DNA of 64,000 nt, from positions 35,811 to 99,810 of the forward strand of contig CANQPH010000002.1 in assembly GCA_947625675.1 (NCBI GenBank). The letters run 5' to 3'. The notes beneath the pieces are model-generated. The model searched no databases and had not been told where the DNA came from. It saw only the letters and a program-made list of their open reading frames with translations. This DNA comes from an uncultured Acetatifactor sp. Lineage in GTDB: Bacteria > Bacillota > Clostridia > Lachnospirales > Lachnospiraceae. The position numbers and the translations under genes are program-made. This document shows positions 51,690-59,811 of the stretch, one piece after another (the first letter of the stretch is position 1; each line of letters begins with the position of its first letter).

Positions 51690-53159
51690 TCAATCCGCAT
51701 GATTCAGCCCCTCAAAAAGTTCGTCCGCATCCCGGTCTCCCATGGAAGGGAGCATTCCTTTTTCCACGTAAAGCCAGCCCGCCGTTCCATCCTCCGCTTC
51801 CAGGCAGACCCAGTTTTGTCCGTCGGTTCGAATACAGCGCACCTTTTGGGGATTCATAACGACCCCCGTCCCGGTCTCCGATTTGGTGTCATAAATGGTC
51901 AGCGGCTCCAGCAATGTAAACCAACCCTCTTCCCCGGAAGTCAGACATTCATACTCCTCGTCCTGCCGCAGTTCCAGAGACTCGCCGTTCCAGATCCAAT
52001 ATCCCCAGGCCAACTGGGTCTGCAGCACATCCGCCCGGAAGGACGTTCTCAGGCTCCCGTCCGATTGCCGGTAAACAACGGCGGAAGACGTCCTTTCAGG
52101 CTCCTGTGCGGAAGAGGGACTCAGGCTTTCTCCCGATTCCCCGGTCAAGGTCCGAAGATCCCCGCTCAGTCCTCCCGCTTCCCGCAAAGTGTTCCCATCA
52201 TATCTGAAAAAACAAGTCCAGGGATCCCCGCTGGGGCCGTTGTCATATACCGCCAGCAGAATCGTCTTTCCATCCGGAGAAAATCCCATCAGTTCCGGAA
52301 CCACGCTGTCCCCGTAGAATTCCAGAGCGCTATCCCCCGCCTGAATCCTGCAGTCTCCAAAGGTCTCCGGCTCATCCCCCTCCGGAATGAAATCCAGATT
52401 TTCCAAGGAAATCTCCTCCTTCGTACCATCCAGGTTCAGATCCAGTTCCCAGGTAACCTTTCCGGCCGCCGCCCTATCCCAGGCCACAAGCAGGACCCCT
52501 TCCAGAATCTGCTTCTCTTCTCCTTCCGGAACCCAAGCTGTCTGTTCCGAATCCGGATTGCCCGTAGAGGACTTTCCACCCGTGGAATCCGCTCCATCCA
52601 TTGTTCCTGTACCGCCCGCAGAACTCGGAGCCTTTGCAGAATCTGCATCGTTCATAGAACCAGGCTCATCCGCAGAATCCGATTCGCCCATGGAATCTGA
52701 ATCGCCCGCAGATCCTGGCTTATTTGCAGAATCTGTACCTCCTGCGGAACCCGACTCATTCGCAGAATCCGTACTTCCCGTGGAGTTCAGCCTATCTGTA
52801 GGTTCTGACTCGTCCATGGATCCAGAACCTCCTGCGGATCCCGGCACATTCATAGATTCCCGGCCGTCCGCATTGATCTCTCCCTGTTTTCCATCATCCC
52901 CGCTGAAGCTGCAGGCTGCCAGAAGCAATGCGGTAAGTATGGAAACCGCCGCCATGCCTCCGAATTTTCGCTTTTTGGCTGCGATCAATGCCAGCCGTTC
53001 CTTCATGGCCCGTTTTCCTTCCGCCACCCCGGTGGTACAGCGGGGCAGGCAAAAGGCGGGAACGGTTTCTGTCATCATTTCGATCAGGGTATGACCATAC
53101 CCCCTTCTTTCCGCTTCTCCCAGCCTTGCGATCACCCCCCTCGTCACAGGCCTGCTCAC
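51690..53159 (-). CDS. C-terminal fragment of the frameshifted M56 sensor peptidase
   Basis: The frame resumes just after the G6 run. VIARLGEAERRGYGHTLIEM and GVAEGKRAMKERLALI continue the BlaR1/M56 family text directly after CEQACDE of the upstream frame. A membrane helix (AAVSILTALLLAACSF) follows. Next comes about 125 residues of Ser/Gly/Asp/Glu linker built from short repeats (SAGGTDSANKPGSAGDSDS), then an extracellular beta domain, and a final segment (VRCIRTDGQNWVCLEAEDG) resembling an SH3b fold. The nominal GTG start at 53159 has no ribosome site, so this part is translated only by frameshift, or not at all. Confidence 0.7.
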   Translation of the reverse strand: MSRPVTRGVIARLGEAERRGYGHTLIEMMTETVPAFCLPRCTTGVAEGKRAMKERLALIAAKKRKFGGMAAVSILTALLLAACSFSGDDGKQGEINADGRESMNVPGSAGGSGSMDESEPTDRLNSTGSTDSANESGSAGGTDSANKPGSAGDSDSMGESDSADEPGSMNDADSAKAPSSAGGTGTMDGADSTGGKSSTGNPDSEQTAWVPEGEEKQILEGVLLVAWDRAAAGKVTWELDLNLDGTKEEISLENLDFIPEGDEPETFGDCRIQAGDSALEFYGDSVVPELMGFSPDGKTILLAVYDNGPSGDPWTCFFRYDGNTLREAGGLSGDLRTLTGESGESLSPSSAQEPERTSSAVVYRQSDGSLRTSFRADVLQTQLAWGYWIWNGESLELRQDEEYECLTSGEEGWFTLLEPLTIYDTKSETGTGVVMNPQKVRCIRTDGQNWVCLEAEDGTAGWLYVEKGMLPSMGDRDADELFEGLNHAD

Positions 53160-54066
53160 AGTCCAGGGCCCAGGCCCGGCCCGCCGCCCAGACCAACGGA
53201 TGAAACCAATAAATTACGGTGCACAGACTTCGCACCAAACACCAGATGTGATCTCCGTGACGATAATGGGTCAACTCGTGGGTCAGGACGTGACGGTACC
53301 TGGCTTCCGTGACCATACTTTCCGGGGTCAGATAAATGACGGGCGGAAAACCGGCACAGAGACAGGGCGTTTCCAGACCTTCCGCCTCATAAATCCTTAC
53401 CTTGCCTTCTTTTCCCAAGAGCTTCCTGGCTCGTCCGGCCCGCAGGCGGAACAAAACCGCTCCCGTCAGGATCCAGGCGGCGGTCACCCCCATTCCCAGG
53501 ATCCAAATGATCCGACATACTTTTTCCAAATTTTCCAAAGTTTCCGTCCCTGGCAACCCCGAAAGGAAGCGAGCTGCAAAAGAAGACCGGAATCCCTTAG
53601 AGAATTGTTCCTCTCCCAGAGGATTTTCCATTAGAGGATTTCCCCTCGGGAAATTTCCCCCCAAAGAATTTTCCCCCGGAGAAGAAAGCGCCGCTCCCCC
53701 CGGTTCCTTTTTCCCTTCTCCGTATTCTCCGTATCCGCCTTTTTCCCTTTCTTCTCCCTCTTCACTCCCCTCTCCGTCTTTTCCCCCTTTCGTATCTCCG
53801 TTCCCGGTTTCATCTACATGGGAGGCATCGGAGGGTATGCCTACCATCCGTTCCTCAACGCTTCCGCTCACCTGCCTCCAAAGCTCCGCTCCCGGCTCCC
53901 AGGCCAAAAGAGGATTTGTCAAAATTCCCACTGGCATGAGCAAACGCACCGCCGCCAGAAGCCACAGGCCGTACTGCAGCCTTCGGCTGATCCTGCCTTT
54001 CCAAATTCTGCGGCACAAAAGCATCAGTGCCAAAAAAATCGTGATTCCAATTAAGTTTCCCAACAT
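52894..54066 (-). CDS. N-terminal M56 peptidase domain (BlaR1-like), frame lost after residue 309
   Basis: ATG 54066 has GGGGGAGA upstream and starts 3 bp after the BlaI stop. Two membrane helices, a long Gly/Glu-rich linker (84-160) and further helices lead to the zinc site HELTHYRHGDH (263-273) and YWFHPLVWAAGRAWALDCEQACDE (about 286-309), all as in BlaR1/MecR1. Past E309 the reading frame leaves the family and ends at 52894 in unrelated basic residues. If real, the protein keeps its protease domain but lacks the last membrane helix and sensor. Confidence 0.75.
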   Translation of the reverse strand: MLGNLIGITIFLALMLLCRRIWKGRISRRLQYGLWLLAAVRLLMPVGILTNPLLAWEPGAELWRQVSGSVEERMVGIPSDASHVDETGNGDTKGGKDGEGSEEGEEREKGGYGEYGEGKKEPGGAALSSPGENSLGGNFPRGNPLMENPLGEEQFSKGFRSSFAARFLSGLPGTETLENLEKVCRIIWILGMGVTAAWILTGAVLFRLRAGRARKLLGKEGKVRIYEAEGLETPCLCAGFPPVIYLTPESMVTEARYRHVLTHELTHYRHGDHIWCLVRSLCTVIYWFHPLVWAAGRAWALDCEQACDEGGDRKAGRSGKKGVWSYPDRNDDRNRSRLLPAPLYHRGGGRKTGHEGTAGIDRSQKAKIRRHGGGFHTYRIASGSLQLQRG

Positions 54067-54069
54067 ATC

Positions 54070-54534
54070 CTATCTCCCCCTTTCAAGAATCTCGTACAAT
54101 TCCTGAATCTCCTCTTCGCTGAGCGCATTTTTTTGGAGCAGCGTGCTCATCATCATGCCCACGGAACCTTTGTAAAGCTTTTTCAACAGGCTCTCCGTTT
54201 CCGCCAGGGCCGCATCCTCCCTCTTGATGCGGGGATAATACTGCCTGGCTTTCTCCCCCTCTTCATAATAAATGAGCCCCTTTTCCACCATGCGGCTCAA
54301 AAGGGTGTTCACGGTGCTCTTGCTCCAGCCCGGTACCTCCTTTAAGGCATGATACAACTGCATAATGGTCCTAGGCGCTTTCTCCCAAAGCTTTTCGCAG
54401 ATGATCCACTCGCTCTGCTGCAGGATCACGCCGACCGCTTCTCCGTGTTTCCTCGACGCATTTTCTGCACTTTCTGCACTTTCTGCAATTCCTGCAGCTT
54501 CCGCATTATGCTTCCTCTCGTTTTTCAAACCCAT
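54070..54534 (-). CDS. BlaI/MecI/CopY-family transcriptional repressor
   Basis: 154 aa; GAGGAGG lies just before ATG 54534. The winged helix reads SEWIICEKLWEKAPRTIMQLYHAL ... GWSKSTVNTLLSRMVEKGLIYYEEGEKARQYYP, the family signature, followed by a dimerisation helix region. An N-terminal 35-residue extension is rich in Ala/Glu repeats (AESAESAENAS). It should bind the dyad/direct-repeat region at 54572-54637 and repress its own operon with the M56 gene. Confidence 0.92.
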   Translation of the reverse strand: MGLKNERKHNAEAAGIAESAESAENASRKHGEAVGVILQQSEWIICEKLWEKAPRTIMQLYHALKEVPGWSKSTVNTLLSRMVEKGLIYYEEGEKARQYYPRIKREDAALAETESLLKKLYKGSVGMMMSTLLQKNALSEEEIQELYEILERGR

Positions 54535-54571
54535 ACATCCTCCTCTCCGCTTTCGTACCGGTCACACCAAC

Positions 54572-54585
54572 CATATCATGATATG
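54572..54585. promoter_or_regulatory. Perfect 14-bp palindrome between promoter and blaI-type gene
   Basis: CATATCATGATATG is a perfect inverted repeat about 23 bp downstream of the -10 element, in the 5-prime leader of the repressor gene. It is a candidate operator or part of one. Confidence 0.4.
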
Positions 54586-54587
54586 TT

Positions 54588-54637
54588 GTATTACTGCTGT
54601 CGACCATAATATAGCATATCGTGTTACTCTTGTCAAC
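54588..54637 (-). promoter_or_regulatory. Autoregulated promoter of the BlaI-M56 operon with two 17-bp direct repeats
   Basis: TTGACA (54631-54636) and TATATT (54608-54613) are 17 bp apart. Two near-identical 17-mers, GTTGACAAGAGTAACAC (54621-54637) and GTCGACAGCAGTAATAC (54588-54604), lie 33 bp apart on the minus strand. One covers the -35 and one lies just downstream of the -10. This arrangement suits repressor binding on one face of the helix. Confidence 0.6.
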
Positions 54638-54668
54638 CATATAGAGCAAAAAAAATTGAAACACTGTC

Positions 54669-54712
54669 AAAAAACCGTTGGCGCACTTTTTCAAGTGAAA
54701 CGTCAACGGTTT
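54669..54712 (-). terminator. Terminator of the glycan-use operon
   Basis: On the minus strand AAACCGTTG (54704-54712) pairs with CAACGGTTT (54672-54680), enclosing a smaller CACTT/AAGTG hairpin and followed by TTTTTT. It lies 47 bp past the last stop at 54760. Confidence 0.75.
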
Positions 54713-54759
54713 ATTTCATGTCAGATTTTGATGTCAGGTTTTGATGTCAGATTTCCATA

Positions 54760-55641
54760 TCAGATTTTGGCGGACTCCGCTTCTTCCAGATTGCACCAAG
54801 TCTCGTCATCGGTGGAAAACAGGACGTCTCCCGCCGTAGGACGAATGGCCCTGGTGCCCATGGCATCCATCCATTCCCGCACGATCAGGGTTTTCCAAGG
54901 CCCCGCACCTAACGGACCTCCCGGCATGGTATTGGTCCATAACCAATCCGGCGTAGCCCAGAAGGCGAAACGGGGACGAACCCTGTTGTAAAAATTCCTC
55001 TCCACCCCGTTTTGTCCATGATGAGCCATCTGTACCGCATCCGCCCGCAGAAGATTTGCAGGCACTTCTTTCAGAACCCGCTCTCCCGCTTCCGCCCCCA
55101 GATCACCCAGCACCAGCCATACGAAATCGTTGTTTCCGAAACGTTTTTCCACGAAACGGAGCACGCAGGAAGAATTATTGAAAGCATTGCAGGTCAGATC
55201 AGGATTGGAAACCGACAAAACTTCCACCGTCAACGTGTCGTCAATTGGGATTTGAGACCCTTTCATCAATTCTTTAACCGGAAAAGCGGTTCTGCGCATC
55301 TCTTCATTCAGATCAAGCAAATTTTCAGGTTCGGACTGCTCATTCCATGCAAAAGAATCCGGAAGGGGACTGTAATAAACCCCTCCCACGGTCAGGGGCC
55401 GGGGATTTTGGGACAGCTCCAGAAATACATTGTGATGATCCCGATGGGGATGGGTCAGGAACCAGAAATCAATCGCCGCATCCCGTCCGATTTCCCCGCA
55501 AAGGGAGCAAAGACGTCTGTAGAACCCCTCCGCATCCCCTTTTTGGCCGCCGTCAATGGCGATCACCCTTCCCCTGTCCGTAACGACCAGAAATCCCATC
55601 ATCTGAAGAGGCGTTCGATTCATCAGCTGTACGATTTTCAT
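54760..55641 (-). CDS. MBL-fold hydrolase of the competence/ComEC-like type
   Basis: 293 aa. The ATG overlaps the upstream stop as ATGA, with AAAGGA upstream. The metal site THPHRDHH (63-70) plus LVLGDLGAEAGERVL and AHHGQNGVERNFY follow the ComEC/Rec2-like MBL layout. It is the last gene of a four- to five-gene glycan-use unit. The role is unknown; esterase or lactonase activity on a released sugar is speculative. Confidence 0.82.
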   Translation of the reverse strand: MKIVQLMNRTPLQMMGFLVVTDRGRVIAIDGGQKGDAEGFYRRLCSLCGEIGRDAAIDFWFLTHPHRDHHNVFLELSQNPRPLTVGGVYYSPLPDSFAWNEQSEPENLLDLNEEMRRTAFPVKELMKGSQIPIDDTLTVEVLSVSNPDLTCNAFNNSSCVLRFVEKRFGNNDFVWLVLGDLGAEAGERVLKEVPANLLRADAVQMAHHGQNGVERNFYNRVRPRFAFWATPDWLWTNTMPGGPLGAGPWKTLIVREWMDAMGTRAIRPTAGDVLFSTDDETWCNLEEAESAKI

Positions 55642-58040
55642 ACCAGTAATTTCCTTTCATTACACCATACGCCCCATCCCTTCCATTCGAAGGGAATGTC
55701 AAATTCCGGCGTCCAGCCTTCCGGCAAAACCAGGCGCATCTTCAGCTCATGGGCTTCCCAATCCGCCTGCCACCATAACAGGATGGGACCGTCCATACAG
55801 TTCGCACTTCCACCCGCCCAGTGCAGCCGTCCGGGATGCGGCGATATGCGGATCGTCTTCGTCTCCTGCAGGGGAGCCCCCAGCCCCAGCACCTGATTGA
55901 CGATTAGGGCCGCCGCATAGCCGTTGAAACCATGACAACCGGAATCTTTCGCAATCTCCTCGAACAAGGTTCCGCTCCCGATCCGCAATTCCTCCAGATA
56001 AACGTCCTTCAGCTCCTTTATCAACAATTCCGTCTTTCCTAGTTGCGCCAACACTTCGAACCGTATCATCAGTCCGATGAAAAGATTGGCCTTCCCGATA
56101 TTGGGATCCGGCCTGTGGGAAGGACAGGGCCCCATCTCTTCCGCAAATTCCCGGACATATTCCCTGTTGTTCCTGTGGAAGCCGGAAAACAGCTCCAACG
56201 CCGTCCCGCTTTCCGTGCGCAGCCTCTTCCTTTCCAACGCCTTGGTTTCCCCGTTCCAGACGGCGCCGTCACCCAGGGGAGCATTCGTGTCCGAAGGAAG
56301 GGCTTCTATCACGGCACGCATTTCCTTCGCCGCCTCCTTCCAGTCCTCCCTCCCGTATAAGTCGGACATCCGTTCCAGGGTATGGACGGCCAGACAATTG
56401 ATCGGAACGGATATGGGATTCAAAGCCTCCGCACTGTTGGAAAGGGACCAATCCACGAAAGAGGAAGGAAGACCTTCCAGAAGACCGCTCTCTCCCCGCA
56501 GGGCCAGCAGACCTTCCACAAAGCGCTCCAGCCTGCCCCTCCAGGCCTCTGTCCCCTCCCGATCCCCCGAACGGGCGTAATAATCGCACACCTCCAGTGC
56601 CAGCCAAAAAGACCAGTTGCAGATGCCCACGTCCCCTTCCTCTCCCCTTATGCCGGGATAAACCTCCGGGAAAAAGCCGTGCCACAAAGCGTCCGCATCC
56701 GTCAGCATGAAATTTTCCAGGAAATCCTGCTCCACGGACAAATCGCCGAACAGCTGCCACGCCGCTCTTGCGCTGAAATAAGAATCACAGAGCCAGCCGC
56801 CCCGCTCCCGCTGCGGACAATCCATGAAAATATCCAGGGTATTCATGCAAAGCGTTCTTTTGGCGGCTTCGTAAATCCGATTCAAATCCCCGTCATCACA
56901 TTCAAAATAGAGTTCCCCGCAATCGGGATAAGTATAGGGCATAACCTCCGGACGAAAGAGCCGCACCTCTCCCGTCGTGCGCAGGATGAACTGAGCGTAT
57001 TTTATGAGCTTGGGTTCAAAAGTGGTCAGATGATATTCCCCCGGGGCCAGATGGTACCTGGTTCCATAAGAGTTTCCGGGCAGACTGCCTTGTCGGCTCA
57101 ACACGTCGGAATGGACGATATCCACCACCGCCTCCTTTTCCGTCCGGATTTTAAAATCCAGATACCCCACTTCCGGACGATCCAGTTTCCAGAGAACCGC
57201 CGCCGCATTGCCCCCGGGGATGACTTTCACGCTGCGGCCGCCAGGTTCCTTTTCCAACGTCCCGCTAAAGACGACATCCTCTTCCTGAATCAATTCTTCC
57301 AGAAACAGATTTTCCTCCGGCACTCCTTCATACCATAGGGGATTGATCTGACGGGAAAGCGCAAGCGCTGCGTCTTGCCGAAACGCATTCCCCCTCCTTT
57401 TGTCGCTGACCTGCAAAAGCGCATCCATGGCCCGCCCTTTCCAGGAAATATCCGCACCGGGAGCGTGAAAAAACACCTGAGGCGACCTTCTGTCGAGATA
57501 TGTGACCGCTTCCTCGCATATAACCGGTTTTTCCCTGAAACCCGCAAGCTTCCATGTCTCATCCCCGGGAGTGCGGTCATAATATTCTGCGATCCCACGG
57601 CATTGACTCATGAGTTCCACCTTCATGCGCCGATATCCCAGTTCCTGGCATGACCACCCTTCCCTGCCCGTGGCGGTAAGCACTTTTCCTGCGTCATCCA
57701 CAAGCTCCGCTATAAACAGACCCGGCTCCATGGTATTGTCATTGCAGTATTTCTCCGGCTTGGCATAGGCGGCCACCTCCACGGCCAGATCCGCTTCCCC
57801 GGACAATTTCAAGACAATCCGATCCACCCGGCAATAATGTGCAGCGGTTCTGGCCGGTCCGTGAGCGTACATCCGCCCATTGACGTAGAGCCTGTAATAG
57901 GTTCTGGCCGCCACGGCCAGCACGCCGCGGACGTTTCCTCCAAGGGACAAATGGACATGAAATCCCACCAGCTGACTGCCGTCTTTTTCCCTGCGGGCAG
58001 TCCAGACGGCCTGCGCTTCTTGAAAGAAATATTCCTTCAT
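55638..58040 (-). CDS. GH78-like alpha-L-rhamnosidase
   Basis: 800 aa; GGAGGAGGG before ATG 58040. N-terminal beta-sandwich domains (YYRLYVNGRMYAHGPARTAAHY) precede an (alpha/alpha)6 barrel with NTLDIFMDCPQRERGGWLCDSYF, the GH78 active-site segment carrying the conserved Asp and Arg/Glu. FVDWSLSNSAEALNP lies at the second site. There is no signal peptide, so it acts on imported oligosaccharides. The exact linkage is not known. Overlaps the MBL gene by 4 bp. Confidence 0.82.
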   Translation of the reverse strand: MKEYFFQEAQAVWTARREKDGSQLVGFHVHLSLGGNVRGVLAVAARTYYRLYVNGRMYAHGPARTAAHYCRVDRIVLKLSGEADLAVEVAAYAKPEKYCNDNTMEPGLFIAELVDDAGKVLTATGREGWSCQELGYRRMKVELMSQCRGIAEYYDRTPGDETWKLAGFREKPVICEEAVTYLDRRSPQVFFHAPGADISWKGRAMDALLQVSDKRRGNAFRQDAALALSRQINPLWYEGVPEENLFLEELIQEEDVVFSGTLEKEPGGRSVKVIPGGNAAAVLWKLDRPEVGYLDFKIRTEKEAVVDIVHSDVLSRQGSLPGNSYGTRYHLAPGEYHLTTFEPKLIKYAQFILRTTGEVRLFRPEVMPYTYPDCGELYFECDDGDLNRIYEAAKRTLCMNTLDIFMDCPQRERGGWLCDSYFSARAAWQLFGDLSVEQDFLENFMLTDADALWHGFFPEVYPGIRGEEGDVGICNWSFWLALEVCDYYARSGDREGTEAWRGRLERFVEGLLALRGESGLLEGLPSSFVDWSLSNSAEALNPISVPINCLAVHTLERMSDLYGREDWKEAAKEMRAVIEALPSDTNAPLGDGAVWNGETKALERKRLRTESGTALELFSGFHRNNREYVREFAEEMGPCPSHRPDPNIGKANLFIGLMIRFEVLAQLGKTELLIKELKDVYLEELRIGSGTLFEEIAKDSGCHGFNGYAAALIVNQVLGLGAPLQETKTIRISPHPGRLHWAGGSANCMDGPILLWWQADWEAHELKMRLVLPEGWTPEFDIPFEWKGWGVWCNERKLLV

Positions 58041-58077
58041 TCAAATCCCTCCTCCCGCTATCTGCAGATTTTCTCCG

Positions 58078-59811
58078 CTATCCGCAGAGTTCCACCCCTT
58101 CCGGAACCTGCACCTTCGTCTCCACTTCTCCGTCTCCGTTCCTCACATGAGAGATCAGAATGTCTCCCAGGGGCGTGGGATAGCTTCCCCTGGCCCAGGC
58201 CAGGTCCCCTAGATGCGGTTCGATTTTCACCTTGCGGCAGCCCGGTTCCAGAATCCGAACCCCCAACACCGTCTCCGACAGCCAGGGCGTTGCGCCGGAA
58301 GCCCAGCCATGACAGAAACTGTGCCGATGTCCCTGGTAGCAGAAACCTCCGTAAGTGGCATGCACGTCCACCTTTCCCTCTTTGGGAAGTTCGTCGATCC
58401 GGGATGCGTTCTCGCACCAGTCCACGTTAAAATCCTCCCAGAAAGTGGTAGCGCCCAGCTCCAGCATTCCGCCCCAATAGTCCCGCACCGCACTCAGGCA
58501 TCCTTCATAATCTCCGGCCATGGCCCTGGCTTTCAGGATGTAATATCCCATGAAGGTGGACATCCCTTTTGCGCCGCCTTTTTTCAGCAGACTCTCATTG
58601 ACCCTGCAAGGATCCTTTTGTCCGGCAATGGTAAGCAGGGCGGCGGCCTGCTTGGAATCCTCATAATCCGTCTCAAAAGCGGAAAGTTTTTCCAGATCCC
58701 TCCGACACCGGTCTGCCAGATCCGACCTTCCCAGGGCCTCGAAAATCTTTTTCAGGCTCTGAGTGGACAGAATGTGCAGCGCCTGCACCCCGGCATCCAC
58801 CACGTTCTTCCTTCCCTCGGAAGGCCAGTCCAGGAAGCGTCCCAACCGCACGGTGTCCTGCCCCTTTTCATCGATCTCCCCGGAGAGCTGTTCCAACAGC
58901 CCCTCCAGATAACTCTCCTGCTTTTTCAAAAAATCCAGCTTCCCCGTATAAAAATACCAGTCGTACACGATGATCACGTACCACATGGAATAGCTGGCCA
59001 TGTTATTCATCCATCCGGGCAGCGGCGTTTCCTCCCGAATGAAATCCAGGCTTTTTTCCACGGAACTGTCTTCGCCGAACACCGCCTTGATGGTCGTCAC
59101 CTCCGGATGCATGTCCCCTACCCAGACCAGGCGGTCCCGTTTAATGCCGTCCCAGATATACTCCTGCATGTTCAGATGCACCGTATAGGCCCCCACGTCC
59201 CAGATGCGGTTCAAAAGTTTGTCGCTGCACTGGAAATCCCCCCGATAATATGCTTCCTTGTAAATCAGCACGGCGCAGATGGACTTCAAAATCAGGACGG
59301 CCTCTTCCTCCAGATCGATGCGCACGAACCGAAACCCGCTCTCCCCGATCTGGTTCATGCTCATCATGCCCACCTCCACGATCATATCCCGCCTGGCGTG
59401 GTCGTTGGTGGCGTTGGTGCCGTTGCCCACCTCGCTCATGGCTTCCGAAGCGGACTCCCCGAAGCGCACCCGCACCCTGGCGCCCCGATTGGTGCTTTCG
59501 TTCCAGGCCAACAGGCGCAGCCCTCCATGGATCTCCACGCCATAGTCCAACAAGACGGAAGCCTTCTGTTCCGCCGTCGTTCTCAGGATGCACGGGTCGC
59601 TGGCGCAAAGCGATATCTGCATTCTGCGCTCGTGCAGAAGCGCCCCGGCATTCTCCACGTTTCCCTGGATCCACACAATCCTTTTGGGGAAAAGAAATAC
59701 CCTGCTCCTGGGGTCTTTGTCTCCTATTTCGACGTCCATTCCATCCATCACCCGGAAAATATCCTTCCGTTCTTTTCCCATTCCTTCCATTCCGCTTCCA
59801 ACCTCCGTCAT
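58078..59811 (-). CDS. Second GH78-like protein
   Basis: 577 aa at most. The barrel carries YIWDGIKRDRLVWVGDMHPE, which matches the GH78 DG-KRDR-W-GD signature, and FLDWPSEGRK further on. CHGWASGATPWLSETVLGV matches the C-terminal conserved region. It is shorter than the upstream paralogue because the leading sandwich domains are reduced. The start is uncertain: ATG 59811 directly follows the preceding TAG without a good site, while ATG 59790 has GGAGG 11 nt upstream. Between the GH99-like gene and the first GH78 gene. Confidence 0.8.
   Translation of the reverse strand: MTEVGSGMEGMGKERKDIFRVMDGMDVEIGDKDPRSRVFLFPKRIVWIQGNVENAGALLHERRMQISLCASDPCILRTTAEQKASVLLDYGVEIHGGLRLLAWNESTNRGARVRVRFGESASEAMSEVGNGTNATNDHARRDMIVEVGMMSMNQIGESGFRFVRIDLEEEAVLILKSICAVLIYKEAYYRGDFQCSDKLLNRIWDVGAYTVHLNMQEYIWDGIKRDRLVWVGDMHPEVTTIKAVFGEDSSVEKSLDFIREETPLPGWMNNMASYSMWYVIIVYDWYFYTGKLDFLKKQESYLEGLLEQLSGEIDEKGQDTVRLGRFLDWPSEGRKNVVDAGVQALHILSTQSLKKIFEALGRSDLADRCRRDLEKLSAFETDYEDSKQAAALLTIAGQKDPCRVNESLLKKGGAKGMSTFMGYYILKARAMAGDYEGCLSAVRDYWGGMLELGATTFWEDFNVDWCENASRIDELPKEGKVDVHATYGGFCYQGHRHSFCHGWASGATPWLSETVLGVRILEPGCRKVKIEPHLGDLAWARGSYPTPLGDILISHVRNGDGEVETKVQVPEGVELCG

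Larger units (their letters stand above)
51690..54066 (-). pseudogene. M56/BlaR1-type sensor gene interrupted by a single-base frameshift at a G6 run
   Basis: The two fragments above join into one protein of about 790 aa if one G is removed from the run at 53135-53140 (GAG GGG GTG ATC in place of GAG GGG GGT GAT). The join falls in the middle of the family alignment. It may be a true inactivation, slippage-driven phase variation or an assembly error; the sequence alone cannot decide. In the BlaI-BlaR1 model the sensor cleaves the repressor after ligand binding. Confidence 0.7.
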
